This document shows positions 13,001 through 24,781 of a stretch of 64,000 bases of DNA, piece by piece; within the stretch, counting starts at the first letter, position 1; each line of letters opens with the position of its first letter. Below the pieces are notes generated by a model that saw only the letters and a list, made by a program, of their open reading frames with translations, was not told where the DNA came from and did no database searches. A program made the position numbers and the translations under genes. Origin of the DNA: Phytoseiulus persimilis (lineage: Eukaryota; Arthropoda; Arachnida; Mesostigmata; Phytoseiidae); the NCBI GenBank assembly GCA_037576195.1, contig CM075101.1, positions 13,082,001-13,146,000 on the forward strand, given 5' to 3'.

Positions 13001-14830
13001 ATGTGAACCTCCGCGAAGAGCAACAGAATGGAATCATTGATGATTCTCGATTGTTGCTTTTTCGCTGGCAATTGGACCTCACTCGAATTCGACAGGAGAC
13101 GGTGTGTAGTTCTTTCGCGTGGGAACTGTCGATACTTTGAAGCTCCAACGCGAGTCCACAAGGAGCTGCACCGAAGGGCGCCTCCCAAAAAATGTCCATC
13201 GACTCTTCTCTCGCTCCCGAAAGTGGCCACGATCCTTTTGAACTCACACGTCAGCATCGGAAACATTCCGCGCAGACGGACGCGTTCGCGTTCAGCGTCG
13301 GGTTCCCGGTGAGCATACAGAGCTTGCGGCGTAATCAGATAGAGTAGACGGATGAAATATCACCAGGGTCTCCTCAATTACACATTCTTCTGCTCTTCCG
13401 CCGCCGTTATCCGATCTGTTATCTGATTTCGTTGTGGACATACAGGAATGAGAAGAACAATGAGTGAAGAGATCGCTAATTTATCGAAGAATGCGCTGCT
13501 ATATATTCTCTGTCACCCACTCGCGCCCGTCGGCCGGACACCCAGCTGGGTATCAATCCTCAGTCTGGGAATCTCTCACTCGTCTTCCCTGATGCATTTC
13601 TCATTTCCTTCATCAGCTGCTTCCTCGGTTGTCGGCCGATTACTTCTTTGCCTGCATTGTTTTCCTTTCCCTCGCGACGTCTCCCTGGCAACGGGTCAGG
13701 AATTTTGCAAGAAGATCTAACTTGTAATAACAGTGGTTGTCGAGAGATCCTCAATAATGTCCGATCGCGACTCCGAGACACATTGATTGTTGGATTGGGT
13801 GACAGCGATCCGAGCGAAATCCTCCGTCAGGGACTACACTTCCGAACGATCGGAGACGAAATCAACGCGGGGCTTTCAGTTGGGAAAGACAGAATCTCGC
13901 GTCCGAGGTGGTGAGCCGAGATGGCTGAGACCGAGATTCACTCAAGGAAATCAATGTCGTGCCCCGAACTCTTTGAAATCTCCCGGTGGTCACAAAGCTA
14001 GGACATTTGGTGAGCGGGCTCTCTATCAACCCTCCCCGGAAAATTATTTTCCTCCAGTGTTCGATGAATATCGAAGTTTCGAATCTCTCTGAGCAGCTGG
14101 CTGTGAGACCGAGCGACGCACTTCTGGATCTTCTGTCGAGCGATCTCCGTCGATTACCCTCCTTCCTTCTCCGAGCCTTCGTCTGCATGGAGACGAGTTT
14201 TTGCGCGCAGCGACTACGACTTTTGCCTATTTGCCTTTTCAACTCCGCTCTCACCGGCTCGGTCTGTACGGCCGCGCACCGGTCTCCGCGTCTGCGGGTC
14301 CGACGAATCGTTGGTTCGTTCTCCGCATCTGGAGTTCTTTTGTGCTAATATGTCAAACGCACTCGACGCGGCCAACCCGGCTCGACTGAACCACAATAGA
14401 CCGTATCGCGGGAAGGCTGCATGGGGCGCACAACTCAATTCTCTGCTCGAGTACGACCCCTTGCTTATTTCACAATCCCACAAGCTTACTCTCACGCACT
14501 CGCGAAATCCACTGCTCCGGACTCCTCGGAGTTCCAGTAAAGCAGTTCGCAGTTCCTACAAAAGAGCAGTAGAACAACGGTTACAGTGATCCCATCGCCG
14601 CAGCTGGAAATCACCTTGGAACCTCATGAGGGAACGAGGATGGAATTTCACGGAGTTTCTCCGGCGAGAATATGGCCGCGACGAGGGAATGGATACTGTT
14701 TGAGCGGACTCCACCGAGCTCATCATGAGTTGATGAATTATTTTTGTTAGGATATCTGTCGGTAATTTCGGAGGTCAATGATAATCGAGGACCAAAACTA
14801 CTCGTGCCTTCTTCTCCCGTATCCTCAGCT
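10100..14830. other. No assignable gene; one weak exon candidate
   Basis: Long overlapping ORFs occur on both strands (for example 10430-10918 minus) but none shows a domain or paired splice sites. The only protein-like stretch I noted is on the plus strand at about 12980-13103 (contains YVNLREEQQNGIIDDSRLLL), ending before GTGTGT. It has no identified partner exon and could be chance. Confidence 0.4.
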
Positions 14831-14834
14831 CCAT

Positions 14835-14840
14835 TTTATT
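14835..14840 (-). terminator. Poly(A) signal for YEATS gene
   Basis: AATAAA on the minus strand (TTTATT on plus), about 32 bp beyond the stop of the YEATS gene. This is a plausible 3' end and supports the terminal exon chosen. Confidence 0.6.
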
Positions 14841-14871
14841 GAGACTCGGAGGATGATGGTGAAGCGCTAAA

Positions 14872-15983
14872 TCACACGGGATCCTCATGTGGGTTAATGA
14901 GTTGATGGAGTCTTCGGATTTCATTCTGACGAGCGGGAATCAGATTCTTCAAGAGCTCGATCTCGCTTCTGATTTTCTGCGAAAACGAATTTTCGATTGT
15001 AAACGTCATTTCCTACCTCCCGCCCTGAATCGCTGATAAATGGAAGCTTCCCACACGCATCCGACAGATCCCTCGATGGCAACAAGAAGCGGTCGGTCGG
15101 ATTCAAGGAACTATCGAGTTTCAGAATCAGCTCATGAATCTGGTTCATGACCGGATCTTGGAGCTTGGGAATTTGCACGACTAGAGAGCCTCTCCTAGAG
15201 CTCAGGAAGAAAAGTTACCTGTTTCGCACTGCGAATGCTTTGCAAGCTCAATGTTCTTTTGAGCGAATGCGCGTCAAGTTCCCGGTCGCGTTCAGCGTCG
15301 TATTTCCCTCCCGGCCGAAATCTTCGGTCGGTTTGTTCGAGTTGCGGAGAATCGTTGACCCCGACGCCGGAGTGTTCCAATGCTGTGCGTAGCTTCTCCG
15401 GGGGTCTTAGGAAGACGATCTCGTCATAGTGTTCCGAGCGAACCGAGCTGGTGTAGATGAATTCTCCGGTGTCCAGGTTGGTGTACTCAACGAGTCGCAA
15501 GTAGTGGCTCAAAGTCAGGGTTCGCATCGCGCGAATTCGGAAAACGATTTTTATTTCGAGATCGAACTCACCCCAACCCGTGTGCTCAACCTCATATGGC
15601 GGCTCCGAAACCTCTTTTTTAGCGTAGTAAGGGTCCAGCATGAAAACCACCTGCAATGCACGAAGAGGAGAAGTCCGGCGCGCGATTTTGTTCGACTTGG
15701 AAGGGCAGCCTCTCGGATAATATCGCGGAGCGGAACTCCGAATCGGAACAGCTGATCAGCACGTGGCTACTCCATGAATAGAACTCACTTTCCGGATGAA
15801 TGGTGACAAGTCTTGACCCTCAACGTAAGGCCTGACGTACAACTTCCACTCGTGAGTATGACCATCTTCTCGAGTGAATCCGAAATAGCGTGCGGTATTT
15901 CCGTAAACTATACCACGAGAAATCACGGGCGGTTGTTGTACCCCTTCGCTTTTAACGGCGGAACAGGCTCCCAGACTCTCCAT
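14872..15983 (-). CDS. YEATS4: GAS41/YEATS4-like YEATS-domain protein
   Basis: The product is a histone acyl-lysine reader; GAS41 is a shared subunit of the SRCAP and TIP60 chromatin complexes in the nucleus. Exons are 15983-15789, 15650-15219, 15163-15017 and 14976-14872, all phase 0, totalling 879 nt (292 aa; human GAS41 is 227). Residues about 20-130 form the YEATS fold: IVYGNTARYFG, DGHTHEWKLYVRPY and SEPPYEVEHTGWGEF are near-diagnostic of GAS41 rather than AF9/ENL. The C-terminus (KIRSEIELLKNLIPARQNEI) is a short coiled coil, as in GAS41. The extra length is a linker after the YEATS domain. The ATG at 15983 was chosen because the GAS41-like N-terminus begins there. The third intron (exon 2 to 3, 55 bp, AAG acceptor) is the least certain join. 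Pocket residues 71-73 differ from human (see findings). Confidence 0.85.
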
Positions 15984-18900
15984 TCCGAAGCCAAACAACG
16001 GGGGGCGATGTAGAACGACAATTAGTGTAAAGGCTCACAATCTTCCATCACAACCACACCGTGGCTCGGAATGGTAACAAGCTGATCGTACGAATATGTC
16101 GGAACGTGCAGAGGCACATTCAAAAAAAAAGACACGCAAGTAGGGAATAGATTCAGTTGCAACCTCATGTGCATTGGGCGATGTCAAATGTCGGACTTTC
16201 TGTGTTCGGGAAGCCCACTGAGACCCCACGTTTTCTAGGGCGTTTTGCGATCCGAGGGTTCACTGGACGGGTGTCCATCAATCGCTCTTCAACCGATGCG
16301 TTGACAGAATTCGACGACGAGACTTCCGACCGACTACGGAGCCATATGGCACCGCAGCTGCCGGCAGTTGGCGTCACTCCTCTTTCCGCTCTTGCGTTGG
16401 AGCGAAAAGAGACGGAGGCAGACTGGCGCGAATATTCGCCTGCGGTTCTGAGCCGAGCTCGAACTTAAGTTGGCCGCCGCCTCAAATCATGCATTCAAAG
16501 CAGCAGTGAATGGCAAACTTTGAATGTTTGACTTTTCGGCAGGATTCCTCGGAAGAGAACGAATATCTGATGCGTGCTCGGAACACGTCACGCACAGCAA
16601 GAGCACAACGGAGACTTATCTCTCGCAGATATTACACTTGAGACCGCTCCGGAGGCGACTACGGTTCGTATAGCACCGAGTGAGGAATCGACACCGTCCC
16701 TTCGATCGATTCTCGAACTCGCCCACCACTGTACCCAACCACTCAATCGAGTGATCGCGGACCTGAATGGGATTCGTATTAACCCAAGGAGCTTTCACGC
16801 TCGCGCCAGGCGACACGCGGTTTCATGATGCGTGTGAATTTCACAGCCCTGGGAATGATCATAGCGCGACGTCGTCCAGGAGCTCGCCGCGGCCGCGAAA
16901 TTCCGGGTCACACTCTGAGCTGTAGTTAGGGCACGTCGTCTCACTCGAACGTTTGAACGTGATATGAATTAAAGCCCCCCTGAAAACGTAACGTTCTCCA
17001 CCGGTAGGGGCGAGGAGAAAACATTGATTCGCCGGGTACGGAGCTTCCTGCAAAATTGGAGTTCCCGATGGAGTTCTTCGTCACATCTCGCAAAAGTCCT
17101 TGCTGTTCCGTCGACTGCATCGCGTTCGTAATGGTCACCGAAAGCCCTGTCCATTTGAAACTGGACGCTGCCGGCGAATGGACGGACCAACTCACTCTGA
17201 GCGGATCAGATTTCTTGGGAAGAAAAGTGAACGAAGAATAACGGCTCCCTCTCCTCTCCCGTTCCTCCACCGTGCCTTACTTCATTCTCTCGTCCCTTCC
17301 TGACGCAACCTTCGAGTCAAGTGACGGGCACACCTCAGAATTCAGGTTCCCGGATCGGACTGCTCCTGGAATCTCGCCCAATGCCGAAGGACAGCCGACC
17401 GGGCACTCAATCAGGTACACATGCCCCAAGACTCGAAGCAAGAGTCCAGCGCAGAGACTTCTCGGAACGTTGGGTGAGCGCCGAGGGCGGAATCGACGGA
17501 TGTGATCTCGCGAAGAACAATTCCGACCCTCGGTCGGGAACGCGGCCCGGGGAGATCCTTCTTTTGTTGAGATCATTAGGAAGCGCTTTGTTCCGAAAGT
17601 GTCTTCCGACTTCAGATGTAGAGCTTCACACTTTTACCGTTTCTGCTTTGCAAACCATAAATCACACTTATGCCACGCGGCTTCCTCTATCTCGGCCTCT
17701 CAGGGGTATCATTATGGAGGTCGTTCTGTTAGAAGCGGGACGTTTTCCTATGACATCCGCCATCACGTCGCGGGGCTAGAGCCTTCAATCACGATGATTT
17801 CCATCGAGCATCTGGTCCAGAGACGGATGTCCCACTCACACCCGGCTGACTGGGCCTGGTCAGTCCCGGCTGGTGGGTTCCGTGCAGCCGAGAATACATC
17901 GTGCAAGTTTCAAACAGTGGGAAACTCTGGCGGTGCTATTTTACAGCACATTAACCTCCTCAACTCGCGCTGGACGGCTGGCTCTCAGATCGTTCTCTCA
18001 GACCCTCTGAAACGTGAGCGGCGACCTCTTCAAACGGAAAGCTTAGCACTCTTAAGGTATCCGGGCTCTGGTCGGAGTTTTGTTTTCTTTTAACGAGATT
18101 ATAAAAGAACGAAATGGAGCCCTCACTGCTTACCCTCCACATTTTCTCAAAGGCATTCCACCCTGCGAAGGTTGTCGTCTCAAAAATGGAGCGCACATAC
18201 CCTCGAGCGGGACGAAAGGGGGAAAGACCGCGGAGGTGGTTCCTGTGTTCGTTTCCTCGAGTCTGTCGTGGGAGATAGCGACTCGACTACGCAAAAAGCG
18301 CCGCCAAGACTTCCTTTTGAGATTGACCTTCACTCGACGCCTCCTTCGTCGCGGCGACTGCGGCCATCTGCTGCATATCATCGCGTCAGAGCTTCGAGCT
18401 AAGACGGCATCACCGACAGCTGAAATTCGAAGATTCTACAGTCTCTCCTACGTAGTTTGGTACTGTTCAACGGTCGCGGTCGACTCTGGAATGACTTCGC
18501 ATTGGTGCATTAGGAACTTGCCTGGATATCTGCCGAGGCATCGCTCTAATGGGCAAGGGGAAGCAGATTACTTCCATACTTTCGCAATCAGATTGCCCAA
18601 AACTATCACACTTCGCTGTCCGCACAGGTCTCAAATATTTCACGCTTCAACCTAAGTACTCTTACCGGGATTTCTCTAAGGCAGTTTGACCGGGGCTCTA
18701 GTCTGGTTGCCACAAATGACTGAGGATTCTTGGTAGAACGTCTGAGCTGAGAGTAATTTGTGTTTAATTAGGGAGCACTGAAAGCAGCGCCTCACGACTT
18801 CTGAAGGGGCACATATGAGTCGATCCTTCCGGAAGCGGTGCGAATCGTTGGCGAAATCGGGATCTTCGCGGAGAAACCAGAATCCATTGGACTTGATTTC

Positions 18901-19098
18901 CTCTCGGGGAGTGAATTCTGTGCAATGGCGGAACACCTGAGTTACGAGCTCTCAACTGGCCGCTCAGAGTGATCGCTGACGAGAATCGAGCGCGGATCAC
19001 TATCGTTCTGACTTGATTGTTAGAACAGAAATGTATTAAATATGAGCGCAGCTCGATAGTTTCTCTGTTGAATGTTCTTAGTTTTAATGACTCATAAA
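15984..19098. other. No assignable gene
   Basis: Region upstream of the YEATS gene. Several ORFs of 60-190 codons are open on both strands (for example 18080-18655 plus), without recognisable domains or consistent splice pairs. The YEATS promoter presumably lies just above 15983, but no core element was identified. Confidence 0.45.
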
Positions 19099-20011
19099 TT
19101 AGACTTGGTTTACTGCTTCCGCGCAGCCGTTTCCGACCAGCTCATCTCCCCGGAAGTCAGTCATAAATTGTATGTACGTATAAAAACTTTGAGCGGCTCC
19201 CAATCTATACAGCTGATCGTCCCCGTTAATGCACTCCTCCGACGAGAGAGACTTTATCCTGCGTACGATCACTGTCAAAATATTGGTGTCGAAAGTGCAG
19301 ATGCAAAGAGGAGAGTTAGGTTGCGATTTCGGCGTTGTGCGCACGTCATTCGCGTTCACCTCGCGATATCGATACGTTCAGCTGACACGCGACTCCCGTT
19401 CATGCACCGCTCGGCAAGGAGTATGGCCATTCAGGAGAGGAATCATGCACGAGCCACAAGGGGAGGTTAGTCTATTCGATTCCGCTCTCAGAACTCTCGA
19501 ACATCGGGCTCTGACGTCGTCCGCATCCTTGTTAACGTGGCAGCTTTGATTGCAACTCGTAACGCGTCGACAGGCGAACAATTTACTTGGCTCCAATCGA
19601 ATTAGAGTTCCCAGTCTGAAGCTCGGTGCGGTCTATCCGGGACACCGGATAGGTGTCCGTTTGGTCGAGATCCTTCCTGCAGACGTGGGAGGATCCCTCT
19701 CAATTCGTTCGTAGAGATAACTCGACACGTCAGAGCTTATGATTGCTCCCGCGGCGTTGAGCATGTGGTTGAGTATTTCCTCGAGAGGGAGGAACATCGA
19801 CTCGTTGTCGTCGGAACGAGTGAACTCGCCAGCAACGAATATTTCCCGTCTAAAGACTGCTGCTGGCTGCCGGAGTCCATTGTAGGAATGGCAAGAGGGG
19901 AAGAGTTTGGCCTCACTACAAAGTTCCGCGAACAATGAGAGGAGCAAGCTGTTGCGATGTGCGTCGCCCGCCGAAAAGACGGGCCTGAGGGGAAGAACAG
20001 CAGCGGCACAT
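19099..20011 (-). CDS. Candidate minus-strand gene, unidentified
   Basis: Two protein-like segments were seen. One begins after an excellent acceptor (GCTGTTCTTCCCCTCAG) near 20010 and runs to a TAG at 19633. It contains LLLSLFAELCSEAKLFPSCH and FLPLEEILNHMLNAAGAII. The other is an 86-codon ORF, 19359-19099, containing DDQLYRLGAAQSFYTYIQFM and ending in TAA. Between them (19623-19530) lies a segment of the tandem duplication described separately, also open in a minus frame. No consensus donor was found to join the pieces, no start codon is assigned and no family was recognised. A real gene is possible because the composition is ordinary, but the model is incomplete. Confidence 0.27.
19540..19625. 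repeat. Tandem duplication, copy 1
   Basis: This stretch matches 20326-20413 in direct orientation at an offset of 789 bp, with roughly 85 percent identity by eye over about 75 bp. The shared core runs from TAACGCGTCGA through AACAATTTACT, TCCAATCGAATTAG and GTTCCCAGTC. Weaker similarity extends on both sides, suggesting an older duplication of several hundred base pairs. Confidence 0.8.
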
Positions 20012-20325
20012 TGTCGAGCACCGGCTCAAAGAAAAAGGGAACGAGGAGAAGTTAGAGTCCGACGGCCCATTGACGAGCATTCGCTATCTTCGTCACCCCA
20101 CATCCTCACCGCCACCTTGTCACACTCCATAAACTAGCCGTCCCCGGCATCGATATCTCATCGCGCGGGGAGTCGCGTGGGGAGTCGCGGAATCAACAGG
20201 GATCTCGAAGCTTCCTACATGATGAATATGTCCAGCATGGCGAAGGGACGAGAGCTGCCTCGACCCGATCCATCCTGGTGAGCTCTCGCACGTCCTGCTC
20301 CGGAGTCGCTCGAATCCCTGTTGCC

Positions 20326-20413
20326 GCAGCAGGTTTGATTGAAACTGGTAACGCGTCGATAAGCAAACAATTTACTCGGATCCAATCGAATTAGTGTTCC
20401 CAGTCGGAGGCTC
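20326..20413. repeat. Tandem duplication, copy 2
   Basis: Second copy of the element at 19540-19625. In one minus-strand frame both copies encode a similar peptide (LGTLIRL-x-PSKLFA-x-RRVTS-x-NQ), and about half of the base differences in that frame are synonymous third positions. A weak match to the exon end at about 19720 (SSYLYER-type) occurs at about 20530, consistent with a larger decayed duplicate. Confidence 0.8.
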
Positions 20414-20799
20414 GACGATCCCGTGTCATCTCTGTGGAAACTCCGGGCTACCTCCACAACCGGTGCAGTCCGCACGGAATGCCTGATACGCAGGCCGTTG
20501 ACTTCTTTTAAATCATTCGTAGAAGATAACTAAGAGACGGGAGCGAGCGATGAGAATGCAGCGATTGGGCCGCGTTCTCCGCAGCGAGCGAGGACGTAAT
20601 CTGAATATAAAGAAGCACGCCTTCGGAGCACGTTGGAGAGCGAGAGGAGGCCCGGAAGCGCCAAGATTTTCGAAGTTTCAGAGCGATAACGGAAGAGGCG
20701 ATGGTACCCTTTTGTTTCATGATGGATGCAGAGCTTCCGCAACAGACAACCCGTATCAGCCTCGCTGAAAAATTCAAGAAATCATTCCTTCACAGCATT

Positions 20800-23700
20800 C
20801 ATTCGTTGCTTCGCCACTCGCGAGTTGTTCGCCAAGTCGAGCTGGAGCCGCCCTCCTCCGAATTTCCCCCGAAGAGCTGTCAAGGGAGACCGAGTGTTCG
20901 GATGCCATATGAGGCGGAGAACAAATTTCGAAAGTCAAATGAGTTTGACGGGAATCTTCGGGAGATCCGGTGGGCATCGGAGTCTCTTAACGCGGGAAAT
21001 TTCATTTCCTTAGTTTTGAGCGGCTCGGCTCACGGAAGGCAGGAGAAATCTTCGCAAGGATAATGATGAATCTTGGAGTTCACGCGCGACTGGGTTCATC
21101 GTTGTTAATTGCGTCGAAAGAGGAAGCTCGTGTTGCCGACGGCGCTTTTCCTGAGTTTGGCTCCTTCATCGGAGCGAGTGCGCGCGCGCGTGCAATGCAA
21201 TTACAATTCGCGTTGAGCCATCGGAACTTGATGAGCAACGAGCGGCGAGCACAACTGTCGGCACGGCAAGACAAGACTCATCAGTAATTTCCTTTCTGTT
21301 GTTCGCAGATGTCGGACAATTCGCGAAGGATGAGTTGCTCACTTCCTTCCTGACTCCTTGCTTCTCTGTGCAAAAATATACGAGCAATCACACCACCGAG
21401 CTGAATGTCGTCCGAGCTACTCCAGACGAGGCGTTGAGCGTTTCGATTCGTTTTTGTGTCAAGGAAAGCAGCCCCAGTTCAGATGTTTCCGTACCCTGAC
21501 GCTTCCAACATCAACTTTCGGGATGGCTTTCGACGCTTTGTTTGGGTTCGGAATGCGACGCGCTCCGCTGCTTCTTCCGGAGATCGTGGGGAGGTTGAAG
21601 CAACCTCTGCGATGCTTTCGAGAGGAAGCAGATATCGGTTTGTTGTTGAGGAATCTGGTTTGTCCTTTGAGCGCGGTCTATCTTTGTGCGAGCGAAGTAT
21701 GTCTTTCTCGCGGTTTCGAGAGCCGCGATTATCAGTTTCTCCGCTTGGCCCATTTTCCGCGCAGATGAGAGACGCGGCCACCGCGTTGAGAGGCTCCTTG
21801 TCCTCGAAAGCTCGAAGGAGCGGAATATCTTGGGAAACGGAAGCCTTTCAGTACTTTGGGAAGGTTCACCTCGCGGTATAGCATTCCTTCCCCATGCCTA
21901 GATCCTGGGTTGGACTCACGGCCTTCAATCGACCATATATCGACCTGGGGTCAGTCATACAGAAATGATGAATTCAATCAGAGAAACTTCCGAAGGAGAA
22001 TATAACTCCTCCGAATCATTATAACTACTCCGCACAAATACTGGATACTGACGTGGCCCGCGGCTAATGGAAATTCAGCAGACCGGACTCAGCAACATCC
22101 CGCGCGATCAGACGAGTTTCGCGATGCTGATCGAACAACATCTAGCTCGGGTAGATCTCTCGATCCCGAACTAATCCTCACAGGATGATCTCTCATCATT
22201 AGGGCTCTGTAGTAGGATCAGCGAAGTCAGCATCGTCGGTTTCCAGAAATTCGGGGGACCGTTCGTTCTTCAAGTTTCCCGCGTTCATCTTGGACGTGTT
22301 CGGAGCGTTTACCAGTGTTCGGGGTCACGTGGGAGTTCTTCATCAGCCTCCAACCTGTGCCGATCGGAAGTCTAGGAAGTCTATCGGGAGCGAATGCATT
22401 CGGATATGACAAGATACTCTCTTGCTGACGCGCCTTAGAGTTGCGGAGTATCGAGCCCCCTCTGTCGGGGAATGTGAGTGAATATTGGGGAGAACCTGTA
22501 CTGACTACTCAAAGCTTCTCGCAAGAAGGACGGTTTGAGCCTCCACCCATTCAACCGATTGACGAGTTTGTCAAACAGGGTAGGGAGGAGAGCTGAGCGT
22601 TGTGCTGTAGTTCGGCTCTGACGAGAGGCTGGATGGAAGGCAAGGTCGACAACTCGTCGCCGCCCAGACCATGTTCCCTTGGAATGCTAATGGTCGGTAC
22701 TGCTCGACGGGCGATAACTCCCGTTTGGCCCACGATGCATACGACTCAGATTTCAACAAAAACGACGAGACCTCTCAAAGCACCGTCACCAAAAAGAGAC
22801 ACTCCGCGCCGGTTCCCCGCAGAAGAGCCCGATGGCTGTCGAGATCGTTCGGAGAGCCTTTCTGAACCGAGCACTTCCACTTGCTCTTGGCGGAACACAA
22901 TTGGAGTTTCACTACTTTTGTCCTTCTCACCATTGTTGTCTGCTTGTGTCGGTCTTGCACAATTGTTTTTGGTGCTTGAACGCTGCGAATAGCACATCCG
23001 AAGATGATCCACGCCGACCCCCCTTGCCGCTGATCACACTCCTGCACCCGAGGGGCTTATTTTGACCGTGCTCCCCCCTGCCTCTCCACGGCCTTACTAC
23101 TGGAGACCGAAAACAATAATTGTTACTCGAGATTCAAGCGCTGGGGCGGAAGTAGAATATTTTACTCTCAAACGGGACTCTCGGCACGGCGGAATACAGG
23201 AGGTAGATGCTTGAGCAACGTCGAACCGAGCTCGTACATTTTTTGCTCGGGAAAACGAGGCGGCATTGTGAGGCAGCTTCGCCTCAGGCAACAGGCATGG
23301 CTTGATACTGGCCCGAGGATACAGGAGCTCCTTCCGGAGATTTTTCAACATCAAGGTTTTCTGAGCGACGTTTCCAATATAAACGCTCGGAGATTTATCC
23401 ATACTCTGACCTGGAACTTTGAGTCCATCTGCCGGTGCTATGGGACCATGAAGCTCTGTCGATGCAAATACAGGTACCCATGCGACATTGACCATGGAAA
23501 TGTCAAAGCTCGATGAACTCGAGATCATTGTCTCAAATATGAGGGTGTTTCACCCGCTCGTTGAGAAGACTGCTAATGCCAGGTGCTCCAATACTGATAC
23601 TCGTGATGCCAATGATGGTCGAGTTGCATCATGGGAAAGGTCAAAAGCTGAAAGTGGGCAACTTCTCAATCAACTATTTTCGTTGTGCAACAAGCTCTGG

Positions 23701-23980
23701 ACGGAGCTTGTCCGCCAGAAGAAGTTCTTCGCGGCTCTCATTCTCAACATCGAGACTCTCAGTCGAGGAGCTCGTCCCACCACGCCGTCTTCTCGCTAGC
23801 CTCCGATTCGAAGCTTCGAATCTCAACCCCCTATTCGCTGGAATATCACCGTTTCACAGAGAGTTCGCTGATACCCGGAGAATTTTGACATGTGACTCTG
23901 AGCACGTGGAACATATCATAAAGTTCATGGCTCCGAATGATTAGACATCAAGACAACTCGCGGCAGATATTCCATCCCGT
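20800..23980. other. No assignable gene
   Basis: Overlapping ORFs are open in many frames (for example 21358-21768 plus, 21479-21781 minus, 23097-23528 minus). None has a recognised domain. A short alternating GC run (GCGCGCGCG) lies near 21180. Nothing else is supported. Confidence 0.45.
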
Positions 23981-23984
23981 TCCG

Positions 23985-24056
23985 AAAGGTGTGCGCCCGG
24001 AATCCCGAATGCCCGAAGCACCGCAAATCCGAAATACCGAACGCTCGAAATCCCGA
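23985..24056 (+). repeat. Cluster of CCGAA-type short repeats, left arm
   Basis: Seven or eight degenerate 8-12 bp words of the form CCCGAAT/CCGAAAT occur head to tail (CCCGGAAT, CCCGAATG, CCCGAAG, CCGAAAT, CCGAACG, CTCGAAAT, CCCGAAAT). The same word family appears in reverse complement at 24588-24655. Confidence 0.7.
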
Positions 24057-24587
24057 AATTCCTTTACTTCTTCTTCTGGCTTCTATGCCTCGCGCGGTTT
24101 GCTGGTCAGCTCGAAAAGGCGTGATAACACCGATAGAATACGCTCGTTTCGCGGCATTCGATCTACACGATTCCTCGCCCCGATGGTTTCTGAGCCCTGA
24201 GGAAACAGATGAGGATTTCGAATTCGGATGGCCTCGGGTATGAGCTCTACGTGGTCAATTAGCCACAATTGTGCGCAACAAGGTGAGCTCTTCCAAAAAT
24301 TATTCTTCAAGTTTCGCCAAGTTAATCATGCAGAGTAGGCTTGTCAGGACTGGCATTTATCAAAGGACCTCGAATTTTCGAGGACTGTCATAGGATTTCA
24401 AAGATTCGTGACAACCTTGCTTGGCTCAGCCCAGCATACATCGGCTCCCGAATAATTCGGGCACGCTCCGGCAAATGATTCCGGCAGGTCTCCGCGAATG
24501 TCACTGCTTCCGAGTAGGCCCCCATGGTCGGGCTCGGCGCTCGAAACAGAAGTCTAAGCTGCTTCTCGACGGGAGGGGAACACCTTT

Positions 24588-24655
24588 CGGCATTCCGGTT
24601 TTCGGCAATTCGGGTTCTCGGCATTTCAGGTTTTCGGGATCCCGGACTCGAACCC
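24588..24655 (-). repeat. Cluster of CCGAA-type short repeats, right arm
   Basis: Here the words read TTCGGCATT, TTTTCGGCAATT, TTCTCGGCATT, TTTTCGGGAT, the reverse complement of the words at 23985-24056. With the left arm they form a degenerate inverted pair about 0.5 kb apart, just beyond the PSTK stop. They could be arms of a foldback or other non-autonomous element, or independent drift of a simple sequence. No target-site duplication was found. Confidence 0.65.
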
Positions 24656-24781
24656 TCCGAAATGGGGGCGAAGGCGACCCCGCTCATGATCGTTCCCACG
24701 ATTTCGTTCAAACCAGCCGTTCGCTCTTTCGAACCGACCAGCACATTTCAAAGAAGAACGACAATCATATCATAGTGTCAC

